A stretch of 64,000 nt of DNA, from assembly GCA_022495005.1 (NCBI GenBank), contig JAGYXB010001072.1:248001-312000 (forward strand). Direction: 5' to 3'. Positions 11,876 to 25,000 of the stretch are shown here, in pieces. This DNA comes from Rhyacophila brunnea. Its lineage: Eukaryota; Arthropoda; Insecta; Trichoptera; Rhyacophilidae. A program made the translations under genes and the position numbers. Position 1 is the stretch's first letter. Each line of letters begins with the position of its first letter. The notes under the pieces were generated by a model that worked only from the letters and a program-made list of their open reading frames with translations, made no database searches and was not told the origin of the DNA.

Positions 11876-12192
11876 GAATCATTCTCGACCCAAGGTACCT
11901 TACGAATTCTATTCAAAGTAATCGAAAAACAGATATTGGCGGTAGAAACGGACGATATCGGTAAATATTTCGATACACAAAACCACAATCAATATTACAA
12001 AGAAAGAATGATTTAATATACTTTTGTACCTATACTTAGAATCTCAATATATTATATAACGAAAATAGCATGATTACGATTTTATAGCACTATATTTTAG
12101 TATACAAGATAGAAGCAGAGTTTGAGGATTCATATATGTATGTAAAAATGCATTGTAATTGTGTTGGAAATCATCGTTAAGACGTCTATAAC

Positions 12193-12752
12193 CAGTGACG
12201 TCCCGTGGGGGTAGGCAGATTGAGCGTCGCTTGAGGGCGGCAGTTGCCCAAAGTGCGGCAAATCGAGGAAAATTATTAGGTATTTGTATAAAGCTACATA
12301 AACTTAGTAATAACAGAAATATCTTTCCAATAAAAAATACAGCTCACTGGTTGGAAACAAAGTATAAATTAGGTACTATAAACGTTTTAACAAGACTTTA
12401 TGTTTTTGTCGGGTTCGCGATGTCTAGTTTACTTCCGTTGTCCTTGGACATCACGTTCTTGATGAACAGCTATGACACGTTCACACGGAATTTAAAATTT
12501 ATCCCAATATGTTTGCCAGTCACTCACGAGTTTTGGAAGTTCTCAGGTGTATTTTTAAATGTACTTATCTGAAACCGTAGACTTGCAATATTGTCTATTG
12601 AAGCAGAGATGGCATTTCAATTAGAATTAGTGGTATACCTATATCTTGTTAGTAATGTATCGGCATAACACATTTCTTCAGTCATGGAAGGGTGATAAAA
12701 AGTAATGTAAGTATATAAAAATGTGGCGGCATTTTGTCTTGGGACGTCATTG
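12193..12752 (+). mobile_element. hAT-like MITE, family 3, complete copy
   Basis: The 560-bp element has termini CAGTGACGTCCC and GGGACGTCATTG and a perfect 8-bp duplication TCTATAAC on both sides (12,185-12,192; 12,753-12,760). Other copies are at 21,061-21,593 (reverse, perfect duplication), 62,438-62,809, a left-truncated copy at 6,665, and a fragment at 56,165. A 125-codon open frame starting inside the left end is not conserved between copies and is not a gene. Confidence 0.88.
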
Positions 12753-12999
12753 TCTATAACCATGTTTATTAAGGTATATTTATAGAAGAAATTATGTGAG
12801 ATCAAAATCCACTCCGTCTCGCTTATAATTTTTTTTCTAATCGGCACGTTTCTGAGATTTTTCAAAATTATATATTTCTTTGATGACTTTCCGAAAAACC
12901 AGTGAAACGGTTTATTTTTGCATTCGACAGTCATTATTAATAAAGTTCTTAACAAAACTGGTTTAAAATAATTACAAGATAAAAATAATTTTTTAAATA

Positions 13000-13459
13000 C
13001 CACGTTTTTAAATTTTCTGTTGAATCATATAAACTTTACAATACTATGTATTAATAAAAACTTTTTATTGTACTTGATAGAAATACTGAATAAATATTAT
13101 AGAATATTGAAATGTCATTTTGACATTTGATATTGATTTCCATAGTAACGCACGTATATATTAATAATTTAGTTGCTAGGACCCCCTTAGCAACCGACAA
13201 CAATAACTTTCCATACAAAACAGAATTAACTGAAAATGAATTTAATTATGCTTAAAAATGGCTAAAAGTTTTAAAAGAATGTATTGTCGTCGTGTTCTGA
13301 TATATTCTAAAAGTTTCAAATGTCTAGCTAGCCGGTAAGTTAGTTAAAAATCTTCAATCGTCCAATACAAATCTTGGAAAAAACAAGAAAAAAAATATAC
13401 TGGACACACAAGAAAAATCTGTACCGGACAAACAAGAATACGAGCTAATAAAAACATGG
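13000..13459 (+). mobile_element. TA-flanked MITE, family 5 (Tc1/mariner-like)
   Basis: The short inverted ends CCACGTTTTTA and TAAAAACATGG are bounded by TA on both sides. The family has two more copies (52,595-53,076 and 61,098-61,508), also flanked by TA. Shared internal landmarks are TTTCCATAGTAACGCACG, CATACAAAACAGAATTAAC and GACAAACAAGAATACGA. All copies lack coding capacity. The superfamily is inferred from the TA duplication alone. Confidence 0.75.
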
Positions 13460-13652
13460 TAATAATATGATTTTTCTTACGTATTTATTTAAATTGACAA
13501 CAACAATGACATGAAGAATTTCATTGTTTTACTTTATTCAATGACGTTCGAAATATTTGAAGGAAGAATAAAATAACTTGAGAAATCTTAACATTTATTT
13601 TTTACCTACTAATTGACAATCTCACACTGTTACCTAAGATGGCAACACCAGA

Positions 13653-13997
13653 ATGAACAGCTTTTTTAGCACCATAAGGGAAAGGTTAAAATATACAATA
13701 ACACGAACTCACACAGATGCCACTGAGCGAGCCTATCTAAAAAGTTTTAAATTAAGAGACGATGACTGTTGTCTATGTGACGGCTACACATTTCAAACTG
13801 TGTGGCATGTCATCAGCGACTGCCTTATACTAGAAAGGGAGCGATGGACTCTCAAGACTCTGTGTAGATAGCATAACCATGAAATTGACCTCCAAAAGCC
13901 TCACGACGTACTAAACAATATAACAACACAAGAACACTACACAAAATATTTAGTTCTGGCCATAAAGCAAATTAAAGATATAAATGGAGGGACATAA
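13653..13997 (+). pseudogene. Non-LTR retrotransposon C-terminal zinc-binding region
   Basis: The frame encodes a CxxC(7-8)WHxxxxC motif (CCLCDGYTFQTVWHVISDC), typical of the region after the reverse transcriptase of jockey/R1/LOA-type elements. It is followed, after an in-frame stop near 13,870, by a continuation peptide (LQKPHDVLNNIT...KYLVLAIKQIKD) that reaches a stop at about 13,997. The 3' untranslated tail seems to continue to ~14,090. A second copy of this tail is the target of the MITE insertion at 52,595. The rest of the element is missing, as in 5'-truncated LINEs. Confidence 0.7.
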
Positions 13998-14289
13998 TTA
14001 ACCACTCATCAATGCAACTGACCCACCCAACCACCTTATAAGAAAAAGCAAGGGGATGGTTATTTATAAAAAAAATAATATAATGAATCATACGATTGCA
14101 TTACCATTTACATTGTTTTTATATAGGATTTCAACTACGATGCTTTTCATGTAAGTTTTGAACAGAGCATATTGTTTCCAATAATAATTAATATTACGCG
14201 AAGATACAAGTTAATTAGATAGATATGTGTAATAATTGTGATTGTTCTTACAAACAGGTTGTGTAATATTGACTACTTGTAGAGTAAAA

Positions 14290-14522
14290 GATAAATGCTT
14301 GGTACAGTTCGGTTATGAGGAATACAGCGGAAAACACATTTTAAAAATACCCGATATACTGGATTATTTGTTAGTTTGGGTTAGTTTGGGTTGGGTTAGG
14401 TTAGGTTAGGTAAGGTTAGGTTTTGTTAGATTAACCTAACAAATAATCCAGTATGTCGGCTATTTTCAAAATGTATTTGCCGCTGTATTCATCATAACCG
14501 AACTGTACCAAATGCTTTATAT
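14290..14522. repeat. Palindrome with TTAGG-like core
   Basis: Two ~85-base arms are inverted copies of one another, carrying GGTACAGTTCGGTTATGA, AATACAGCGG and ACTGGATTATTTGTTAG. The ~60-base loop is a degenerate GGTTA array with several exact TTAGG units (14,375-14,425). A half-arm with the same ACTGGATTATTTGTTAGGTTA junction lies at 59,868. It looks like a foldback element rather than chance. Confidence 0.7.
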
Positions 14523-16872
14523 TATGTAAGTACCAAAGAAAAAACAATATGCTTAAATTTTCAATATTGCAATGAAATCGTGCTATGTACACTACAACTT
14601 GATAATATATACGCTTTTTACAATATTTTAAGATTCAATACCTAGCTATGGTGTGATCGAACAAAATCCACCTCGTGGTTGATATGTTGGACATGCCTGG
14701 CATACTACAAACTCTTTGAAATTGGTTAATTTTGAAGGTAAAGTTAGTTATACTTGGAGAAGTATAACTAGCAAGTTTGTTTGGAAAATGCATGAATTTC
14801 TAATTATTTTAAATGCAGTAGTCGGTGAGTAACTAAGTCAGAATAAGAACCCTATGCGACACAAAGTTTTCGGTGAAAGGTATAATTAAAACTTTTCGTC
14901 TAATATTCAATGTTAAACTAAATTTCTAGAATCAGATATTAGATTCTTGATTATAGCGGGTGTTTGAAATTCACGAAATGACATCAAATAATACACACGA
15001 TTTAATAATTCAATATTTAAAAAAAAATGAAAATAGTTATGTAATTTGAGACAACCACAAAAATACATGTTAAAAAATACACATATACGGGGGCGAGCTT
15101 AACCAATTAAGTTACCGATTTAATTTACAATCACGTAGAAATTTATTAACAACAATGCAATTATTATTGGTGACCAATTTTTGAATTTTTAAATGAAGGT
15201 ATTATAAACATTGTTTCATATAAACTCATCCGCTATCAAGACCTCCAGATGTTATGACTTGAGCCGTACGCACACATAAAAATGATTTGGGGGGAAGGGG
15301 TTATATTAAAAATATATTATCATAATATATTTTAATGATTTAAGGCAATTGAAAAGGATAGGGTTAAGAAAATCTAGCAGCTGCCACTGACTTCACATTT
15401 ACTCCGTCCACTACTACATTCCCCATACCCAAACACTCCGCACTTTGAGTCTAGTGATAAACCTAACCTAGTGAAGGCCTCCGACTTCCTGACTAGCTCA
15501 GGCACTTGGAAGTGGAGGTTCATTAATGTGGAGGAACAGGCAGGAACCTCATGGACGTGGAGTAACCAAGAAGTCACGGGGCACAAAGTCAATTAAACAC
15601 CAGATGAAATCTTCAGAACTCGTATTTTATTGTTATTAGAATATGTTTGGCCTTATGGCATTCCTTCATCAAGGATTATAGTCCAAAGGTATCATTCACA
15701 TTGGTATCGAAAGTCCCAAAGGTTATAATAATTAAAAGAAACTCGATTTATTGTTATTATCCATACACCACAATTAGTAAAAAAAAAAGAAAAGTCAAAT
15801 CAATTAATATTCGAAATTCACAGTTCGTAGTCTCAATAAACAAGAGTCAACTAATATCCGAAGTCACAAAAATAACCACATTTATTACTGATTAATTAAA
15901 AATTAATTCGAATATTATTATTTAATTATTTTAAAATTAACTTGATTATTATTAACTAATTATTTAACATTAACTTAATTATTTCTAATTAGTTATGCAG
16001 ACGAGATCGTGAGGGTCCCGGGGCAACAAGGCGTCGCAGAGGCGACTCCCAAACCCACAAAACAGACTGATAATCGGATTTTAGAACCTTGCCTTTTTAT
16101 CCGTTAGGGGTGGTCGTATTTCTTACCAATTCACACCGATCACCGATACCGCCATATGCTACACATTTATATAAGGTTGACGGATGTCAGTCTATCAACC
16201 AAACATATAGTGATATCGATGTACATAATATGATTAATATTAATATTACTTTAATTACATTAATTCCTTAATTACTATATACCACTAACGCCCGTCTATA
16301 CATCACGCTTTATTATTTGACTAACCCATTGCATATCTATATTAAATTTACCTATTATATTACAATTTACATTACACAATACATTACAAATCAAATCATA
16401 TCTTACATTTAATCTAACTTAATTAACCCTTTATCCAAACATGTATTTAATCGAGATTTAATCCTATTACCTTATTACCTTATATTTACAGGGTCTGCGA
16501 CCGACTTATCTTCCACAGTTCACTCTGAGAAGTGGTGGGACTTGCCAGAGCAAACTGCGGGACTTCTACATGTATTAAAATTGTTCTGCTTTGTCGAGGG
16601 TCGTAATTATCTAACCGGTGGCACATTGACTACCAGGATCAGACCGAGCGGTTGGGAGGCACTACTCCTTATGGGAGTGCCCCCCACAGGGGCGGAAAAT
16701 TAAGTGTGCGTCACTAGCCTAGTCTGCTCATCTACTAGTTATTGCGAGATGTCGCATTTAAAAGTGATTATCGAATGTGCGTGTTTCAGCGTTACAAGTT
16801 GTCAAATTTAATAAATAATACTTTCATTGGATTTTAGGATGAAAATTTAATAATAAAAAAAAACATCCGAAG
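14523..16872. other. Intergenic; 15,370-15,590 and 16,480-16,690 are GC-richer and unassigned
   Basis: Two GC-richer islands interrupt AT-rich DNA. In the first, both strands are open for about 70 codons; in the second, there are direct hints of decayed retroelement (a G/C-rich segment ending GCCCCCCACAGGGGCGG). No domain is recognisable in any frame. Confidence 0.35.
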
Positions 16873-16943
16873 CAGTGGAGCACTACACTTTTTCGGTGCT
16901 CCGGCTCCGCTCCTGCTCCGGGTAAAACCCCATTGCTCCACTG
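16873..16943. repeat. Tiny inverted-repeat element (CAGTGGAGCA)
   Basis: CAGTGGAGCA at left pairs with TGCTCCACTG at right, enclosing ~50 bases rich in GCTCC motifs. The termini look hAT-like (CAGTGG) but no target duplication is present. Confidence 0.4.
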
Positions 16944-17806
16944 CTCTGTACACCTGCTACAACGCTCTGGTCTCAAAGCTTTGTTAAATTATTAGCTATA
17001 AATTATTGCTGTCGATTTTAATAAAATAAATATTTCAACATAAATGAAACAATAAGGTTAACATTCGCTAAAGATGATCAGTGATCACGTATAGAGTATT
17101 GTAATACTGTTTTCACTTGTTTTAAAAAATCAATTGCATTGCATTTAAACGTGTCGTTTTTTATAATGCGTTTGTTTTTATTTACAATTATAAAAACATT
17201 AACAGAATGACACGAACGAAACGATGTTAACATATTGTAATAAATGTAATAATGATGATGATTGTAGAATTTCGTGATTAAACATTTATAATGTTTTATT
17301 TAACAAAATGATGAGTGAGTCTTTTGTTGTTTTTAATGTTGCCCTTCTAGTGAGGCAACCGTTTTTGAAAGTCGTGTCAAAGTCATCAAGGACTAGATTG
17401 GTAAATACTTCTTATTATATTTAATGTGATTTCGTTGTTGTGGTATAGTTAAAGTGACAATTATTATAAGTGGGTAATACCTATTGTCTTTTAGAGGGAT
17501 GTAGAGTATACGTTTTATAACTTTGCACTTTTTCTTACACCGATACGCCTCTTTGCTTGATTATCTCGCATAAAATATATTTAGTAATAAGAACATCAAT
17601 AGATAATATATGTAAAAAAATATATTTTTAGAATATATTACATCATTTTCATTTTACACGGAGTGCAAAGTTATAAAGCATTTACTCTAAAATATTTATC
17701 ACTAAAACTAACAGTAGATACACGCGCAGTAGATAATTTAAAAGGGACAAATTATTATTCTACAAAAACTAATTCATCCTTAATAATTTTCGTCTTCGTC
17801 CACCTT

Positions 17807-18190
17807 TTAGCTGGAGCATATGGACACCACACGGTGCCTTCAAGAATCCTTGTCACTAGCCAGTTTTCTTGCGTTGTTCCAGGTCATATCTACATCTCGT
17901 AGCTCCATCGCATAGTATTTAGCGGCCTTCCAGGACGCTGGAATCCGGTTGGCTTGAAGAACAGGTAAGTCAGGTTGAGATTCTCTTCTGGCATCCGCAG
18001 CACTTGACTGAGTCAGATTCAACGTTGCCTCTTCACTCTCAGCGTAATTAGAGGCTGCTTGATTCATTCTATTATCTCCTCGTTACTCCTAAAATCATAA
18101 CACCGCACACCCTTAACAAGGTACCATGATTCACTACCGTAAAGCAGCACCGTCAGAATGCAAGCGTCTACAATATTTCTTAGGTTATTA
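17807..18190 (-). pseudogene. LINE C-terminal region, truncated
   Basis: Minus-strand frames read ILTVLLYGSESWYL, then RCYDFRSNEEI, then a long frame ending ELRDVDMTWNNARKLASDKDS with the C-terminus (RHRVVSICSS) after an in-frame stop. The same order occurs at 58,585-60,151. This is the region downstream of the reverse transcriptase in a non-LTR retrotransposon. It lies about 480 bases upstream of the odorant receptor start, in opposite orientation. Confidence 0.65.
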
Positions 18191-18667
18191 TACAAGAAAA
18201 TATCAACGGCTGAGGAAGAAATTTCATCACTTAAGAAATTCTATGATTAGTATTACAGGTATAGTTTCATGGAACTATTACTGAGTAAAGCTCTCCTTGA
18301 ATGTGACATGCTTCCGAAGGGAATGGCACAACATTACAAATAATTTTATCAATACTAGCAAAGATCAATTTATTTTTGATTGTATTAAAATACTTAGCAC
18401 ACCATGTATATACAGTGAATTTTAGTCAAATACTAAACGAAGGAAATTATTAAAGTTTCATTGTATATAATATTCTTGTATAGTTGACATTGTAATAAAT
18501 AAATATATATATCCGGAAAACATTTATAATATCTTCCAATAGCTTTATTTAATGGTTGTTCACAGACATTATTTAAAAGCTCACGACATTAATATAAAAC
18601 ACAGTTTTATAATATACTCCGTCAAGTCATATCCAGTATTTTAAATATAAAGAATAAATTAAATAAA

Positions 18668-19069
18668 ATGTCGTTTTATAAAAATATTAAAAGATTTATT
18701 ACTGAGGAAAAAAGGAAGAAACATTTTGAAATTAATAAAATGATTCCAAATACCAGGCGAGCAGAAATCAATAAAGGCAGAAAAAATCCACCAAATGACG
18801 ATGTAGAAATAAAGGAATATACGAAGATTGTGATATTCTACATGAAAAGTATGGCAATGTTGCCAATATATACGGAAAATCCGACGATTTTCCTCAATTT
18901 CGTAAACGTTTTTTATATCCTTTTCGTGAATTTTATAAGTGTTCACATAATGTTGTTTTCAATTGCGGATTTGTTCTTAAGTTGGGATGGAAACGTTTTC
19001 AGCCTTACTTTTAATATGATCAATACTGTCATATACATCATGAATACGGCATTGCTTATATATTTTCAG
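18668..19069 (+). CDS. Odorant receptor exon 1
   Basis: Codons 1-134, phase 0 at the donor (CAG|GTAAGC). It starts at the first ATG after an AT-rich leader. The first ~50 residues are basic and hydrophilic (KKHFEINK, RRAEINKGRK), then two hydrophobic segments follow (roughly 71-100 and 112-133). A start further downstream, such as Met59, would give a more typical OR length and cannot be excluded. Confidence 0.8.
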
Positions 19070-22000
19070 GTAAGCTGTCATTATATTATTTTAGACATAT
19101 TAATATAATATATATTTTATATAAGTACCTACTTAATGTAATTTTATCCAAAGACTTTGAAGAAAATCGTCGTTACCTATACATAAAACGAAAAAATTTA
19201 CAGTAACAACCCTTGGCGGATCTTGGTTTCTTTTAAAAACTTCGTCTATCCTGGAAGATCCAGCGCCGGCACTCTCTAGTTGCTTTGATAGATCATTCTT
19301 AAATATCTTGTGACGCAGTCCACCTATCTCAGTTTCGATATAGGTACACCACAAACATAGACCCTCCAATCCAAACCAACCGCCCCACACCACACTCAGT
19401 CTTAATCGAGCGTATAACGAAGCCCTATGTTTGAATGTAAAGCATCAGCAGTTGTATACGTATGTGGATATTTCAGAAGTATACAGGTCTTCTGTTGGCC
19501 CCTTTAAATGTTACTCTAAGTGTATGCGAAAGTTCATAGTTTTATACAAAAGTACATACTTATTTAGATCTGCCGGCATCATTGACAATTAAATAAATAA
19601 TTAAAATAATTAAAAAGACAACGTTTTTCTTCTTTTGTGTAAAAAAATATGATCAATCAAGTCAGAAAAAAAAATATTGTGATGTTTTTTTCAACCATCT
19701 TGGTATTTTATAGACTTCGAATTGCGAAATTCCAAAATTAATTGTGTGTTAGTATTCAGCACCACAAAATATACGGCTAAAATTAAGATCAATAAAATTC
19801 GACGGTATTTATAGAAAATTGGATTTTTGGCCATCATTTCGATGTTATTTTTTTTATTTATTTAGGTCAACCAACAGGATCAATCACAGAGAATAAATAT
19901 AAATATAATATAGAAGAAAATAATATGTGATGGTTCCAATAACGGGCGGAGACAAAAAGCATAATAAATCAAATTAAATTAGATCAAATATGAAGTACAG
20001 CTGTAATGAATATAGGTGGAGTGTTATTGAAAATCGTTGAAGAAATATAGAGAGCCAAAAAATTAGAAAAACATAAAAAAGTATATAATACATATTATAT
20101 AAGACAAGCAATATAAGAAAAGAAAAAATACAATTAACGGCCCACGTGCCCAACGAAGGTCAAAATGGAGTTTTATGGTATTTTCAAAGTATTAGCCTGA
20201 ATGCGTTGTAGATAATCTATTTATATAATTTTGAAGCCTAATATTATCCTTTATATTTATTTTAAACATTTGATGACTGCATAAAGTATTTTTGTTACAT
20301 ACAATAGTATTCATTTAAACCTCTCGATCTAATGTTTTAGAATATAGTCATATTTCAGTACATCCATAAGATTTTTTAGATTTATTAATTTTTAAACGCA
20401 TTTATAAAACCATTAGAAAAATTTATAATGACATTATTATAGTGAAATATTTACGATACCAAAAAAAAAATCGGTTTTTTCGGTTAGGTACATGTTCAAA
20501 CACGCGCGTTAACAATATGATCTTACTCCCTACTTCAGTTATCGTTTGTCAATATGACCACGGCCGTATGTTGTAGCTTGACCACTGGGAAATGCCAATA
20601 GAAATGGCGTATTTTAAAAAAATGCTACCTAATTCTTAGTTCAATAATTTTGATTAATAATAAAGTTGGAGTGCGATTCACATACATATGGCATGGATGT
20701 ATATTTTACATTGTTTAAATATTTTATAGGTCTACTGGAAAGACTTGCACTCATTACTAAAAAGGCTGGACAAAACGTTCAGGTTTAAATCTGCTCCAGG
20801 ACTCACGTCTCTTAACATGAAGCCAAGCTTCGAGAAGGCGAGGCGGTACAGTATGATGTTTTCTGTATCCTGCATCGTTGGCGCCATGCATTGGGGAGTG
20901 ATTCCAGTGATAACTCACAGTAAGACAAGGAGTCTGTTTTACAATATTAATTTTAAATGCTAAAGTATCTCAACATAGGTTGTATTAACTGAAGGTACTT
21001 AATTGAATTTGAATTTAAATGTCTCATTACTATGAGAAACCTATGAAATATACCTATGAACAGTGACGTCCCTAGACAAAATGCCGCCACCAGGCAGTGC
21101 CAAAATGCCGCCACATTTTTTTTATGCAGTAGGTACTTTTTATCATCCTTTAATGACTCATGTTGAAACATGTTGTATTCTCTGCTGCAATAGACAATAT
21201 TGCGAGTACGGCTTCAGAGTTACATTTAAAAATACACCCGACAACTTCCTAAACTCGCGAGAGGCATATTTGGATAAATTTTAAATTAGATATGGACGTG
21301 TCATTGCTGTTCCAAGCCGTCCAAGGACAGCGGAAGTAAACTAGACATCGCGAATCCGACAAAAAAATAAAGTCCTGTTAAAAACTTTTATAGTACCTAC
21401 CTACCTACCTACCAACCCTTTGTTTGCAACCAGTGAGCTTATTTTTTTAATGGAAAGATAATTCTGTTATTACTAAGTTTAGGTAGATATGTATATACCT
21501 ATATACCTAATGATTCTCCTCGATTTGCCGCCCTTTGGGTAACTGCCACTCCCAAGCGAAGCTCAATCTGCCTACCCCTACGGGACGTCACTGCCTATGA
21601 AAAGTTATTAAATTTTCAAAATTTACTCTACTTAATTCCGTTGCTTGCGAGTAACAGCATTTCATAGGCTTGCTGAATGTAATAACAGTTGGAATTTATC
21701 GTATTAGATTTTTGGGTTGTCACATCGTGTACTTTCTTATTCTTTCCGCGACATTTCGATTGCATTGCAGAGTTCATTATCAAGCGGTAATGCATTGCGA
21801 GTATACTGTTAGGTGTATGCATGTGAACGCCGTTTTAACTGTGTCAAAAATACGTAAAAAAGAATACGCCATGAAAATCGTTCAAAAAAAATAGTGTACT
21901 TACCACATGTATTTTTTTAAAACGATGGTAACCTACGAATTTGCGTTATAAATAGGACCCTAAATTGGTAAACTTTACAAATATGAACATCGCTGAGTTG

Positions 22001-25000
22001 AAATTTCGAGGCTGTCATTTTTTATGTTCATTATAATCACTTATTCGAGTGATGTATAATAAACGGTTTCACAAAAATGTTTCAAAATTTTTCAACTATA
22101 CAATAATGTCTTTTATTGTGTTAACTGTCAATGGCATGGTGGAAATGCATTGTATTATTGATTTAATTTAATTAAATACAATGTTTGTTAGTACTTATTC
22201 CACTTTTAATAAATAAATCTGCGGGTCTATTCTATATAAAAGGCGACTATCGACCGGTAACGTGATAATGTGTTAGTATTTGTTACATACATTTTATATT
22301 GAAATATTATAATTGTAATTGTATTGTAATCAGTTAATCAGTCGAAACTGTCTCTCTCTCGCTCTCTCTCTATCGCTCATGCTCTAAATTTTAGCACAGG
22401 CAGGGGGCATGCTGTTAAAATATAATATCATTTATTGCAACAATTAATACCGGCTAATTATAATTGTTACAATACGTGTTAATAATTTGATACAAACATA
22501 CCCTAGTTAGCGGTTTTAGCGGACGAAAGCAGCCTTTTGTAAAGAATAGACCCGCTGGACCGGTTTCGTAGAACCTTTGAGTGGAATAAGTACTAAAAAA
22601 ATGTGTTTTCTTAAATTAAATCAATAATATATAATAATGTCAAAATTTGGTAGGTATTATGTTATCGATGCCCAAGCGGCTTACGCGTCGACTTATAATG
22701 TCGCGGGTCCCAGGTTCGAATCCTAGGTCTGGCAAATACACATGTTTTTCAATATGTGTTTGAGTCAGAGTATGGACCTAATAGGTTGAGCAAGTGGCTA
22801 ACATCAATTTATTTTAAAAACAAAAAGTCATACAAAACCTCCACTTTGTTAAGTTACAGATTGTGTTTTATGAATGCTAATATCATCCCCAAATTCAACA
22901 TTGCAGTTGATACCAATTTGTATGTGCGACCCGGCTAATAGTGGTATGCCTTGCTTTCACTTCAGGAATATTACCGGTATTGAACTCGCCTAATAATAAT
23001 GATAAACTCTGAAGTAAAAGCTATTCTACAAATTATTTGTAATACCAGCTAATCAGTTAGTTGCGTCATTATTATTTTTTAGGTGAGGACGGTGTTCGTC
23101 TTCTTCCCCTGAAGATATGGTATCCAGTTGACGTCCAGGTATCGCCTTACTACGAAATCGCGTACGCAACTCAGTTATTTGGACAGATGATGGTGGCTAT
23201 AGGGTTTTCGAATTTCGGTAAGAAATTAATGGAAATTTATAGATATTATCGCACTGGTTCCCATCTTGTAGGTCATGACACATTGGGAGTTAGCGAGTAG
23301 GGGGTCGCAAACTATTCTTAAATTATAATGAAAAGTACGATTTTGACACACTCCTAATGGTAGAGTAAGTAGATAAGTCTGAGATGCTTAGTTACGTTAA
23401 AATAAATTGAAACAACATTAAGATATGATGCCAGTTTAGAATGTCGCGAGGTATTTATGCAACCTCGTTAAAAGTCTCGGATTTTTAAGACTTCTTAAAA
23501 ATAGTAGCTGCCAGAGCAACCTGTGAACATTCTGTCAATTTGCATAAGCGTGTGGGCAAAATGCATATATGCAATGACATTATTAATGGACGACGCACTC
23601 AATACAGTAGCTAGCAAGTAAATTCGCGTATTCACATGTATAGGTAGACGTCACGCAATTTCCCATTATGCGATATCACGCATCGGGAATTTATAGCAAT
23701 ATCACCTTTATTGTAATGGCGTTAGAGCAGTGTTTCTAATGTCAATGTTCATTTGAGCGAATCCGTTCGAACCGAACCATTCGGCAGACCCAACAAAAAG
23801 CACCAGGAATTTATAGCATTATCACCTTTATTGTAATGGCGTTAGAACAGATTATGCCATTCGGCAGACCCGACAATAAAGTGAGTGTCATTTTTTCCCC
23901 AGATGATTCGTCCATATTAATGTCATTGCATATATGTGACTAAGCGATTAACTGAAGCGTGTATGAGAGGGATTCAACGCATGTGTTCTTTTTCTGCAAT
24001 CGCGCAACAAAGACGTAAACTCTTTTGAGTGAAAATTTATGGGAGAGACATTTTGTTGTTAGCTGTGTATACCTTTGGCAGAGAGAGAGAGAGCGTATCT
24101 GTCTGTATGAGTGTGTGCTACGTTACAGATAGACGTATTATAGATGAATCGAGTCAAATATACATATTATAATAACGTATTTTTTTGTATGTCATTCAAA
24201 AAGTATGCTTGCTGCACAGTATAAATTTAATATTTAAAATATCTAAACTTATATTGTTTTTATCAGTAGTTAATCTGAACCAATTGACCCATTTGGATAC
24301 TGTATACCTAGTACGGTGTAATAGATTCGTATATTTTTTTAATAGCATGGCAAGAAATTTGTCTATCGTGTGTTTTCGATTTAACATTGTTGATGATACA
24401 ATGAGATGTATTTAATACTGCTAGTTGTATATAGTTTAATCGTTATTATACATATTTAAATGGTTTCAAGCTAATAAGGTATCATCTTTTGGGTTTGTTT
24501 GCGTAAATTTTTAGCAATCGCCACTGACAGATGTCATATTCTGTCACTTATCTCTTCGTAGGCGCATAGTTTTACACGCCATACTACCTTTGACTACATT
24601 TTTTCGCTATCCGTTAAACATATAATAAATTATAGCGTTCATACTCGTAACATTCCATGCATCTTGACTTAAGCTAAAAAATATTATGGATTGTTCAAGG
24701 AATATAAGCAATTATAATCAATAAATTTATTGTTGTGGATAAGTAGGTAAGTACATAGTAGTTTATAAATTTATAATATAAAACTCAATAATTATTGCAA
24801 ATGGAAAGACTACCAATAAATGAATGCAAATAAATATTGATGTAACAATCTTAATCTAAGACACGCAATAAAATAACAACAATTATTGCCAGATGATAAA
24901 AATGAACGTCACCGGAAAAATAGCGGGATTAAATTAATTTTATTTCCCACAAAAAAGATGCGTCAATAAACATGGTTGCTGATTAGTTGATCGCTAAAGG

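Noticed and set aside
12195..12572. 125-codon plus-strand open frame
   Set aside because: It lies wholly in a family 3 MITE and is broken in the other copies.
14375..14425. Telomere-like TTAGG repeats
   Set aside because: The array is short, degenerate and enclosed by inverted arms, so it is not a chromosome end.
15374..15592. 72-codon minus-strand frame and plus-strand overlap
   Set aside because: No recognisable domain in either strand; composition alone is insufficient.
21396..21415. Short (ACCT)n run
   Set aside because: A short simple repeat inside the family 3 MITE, no further significance.
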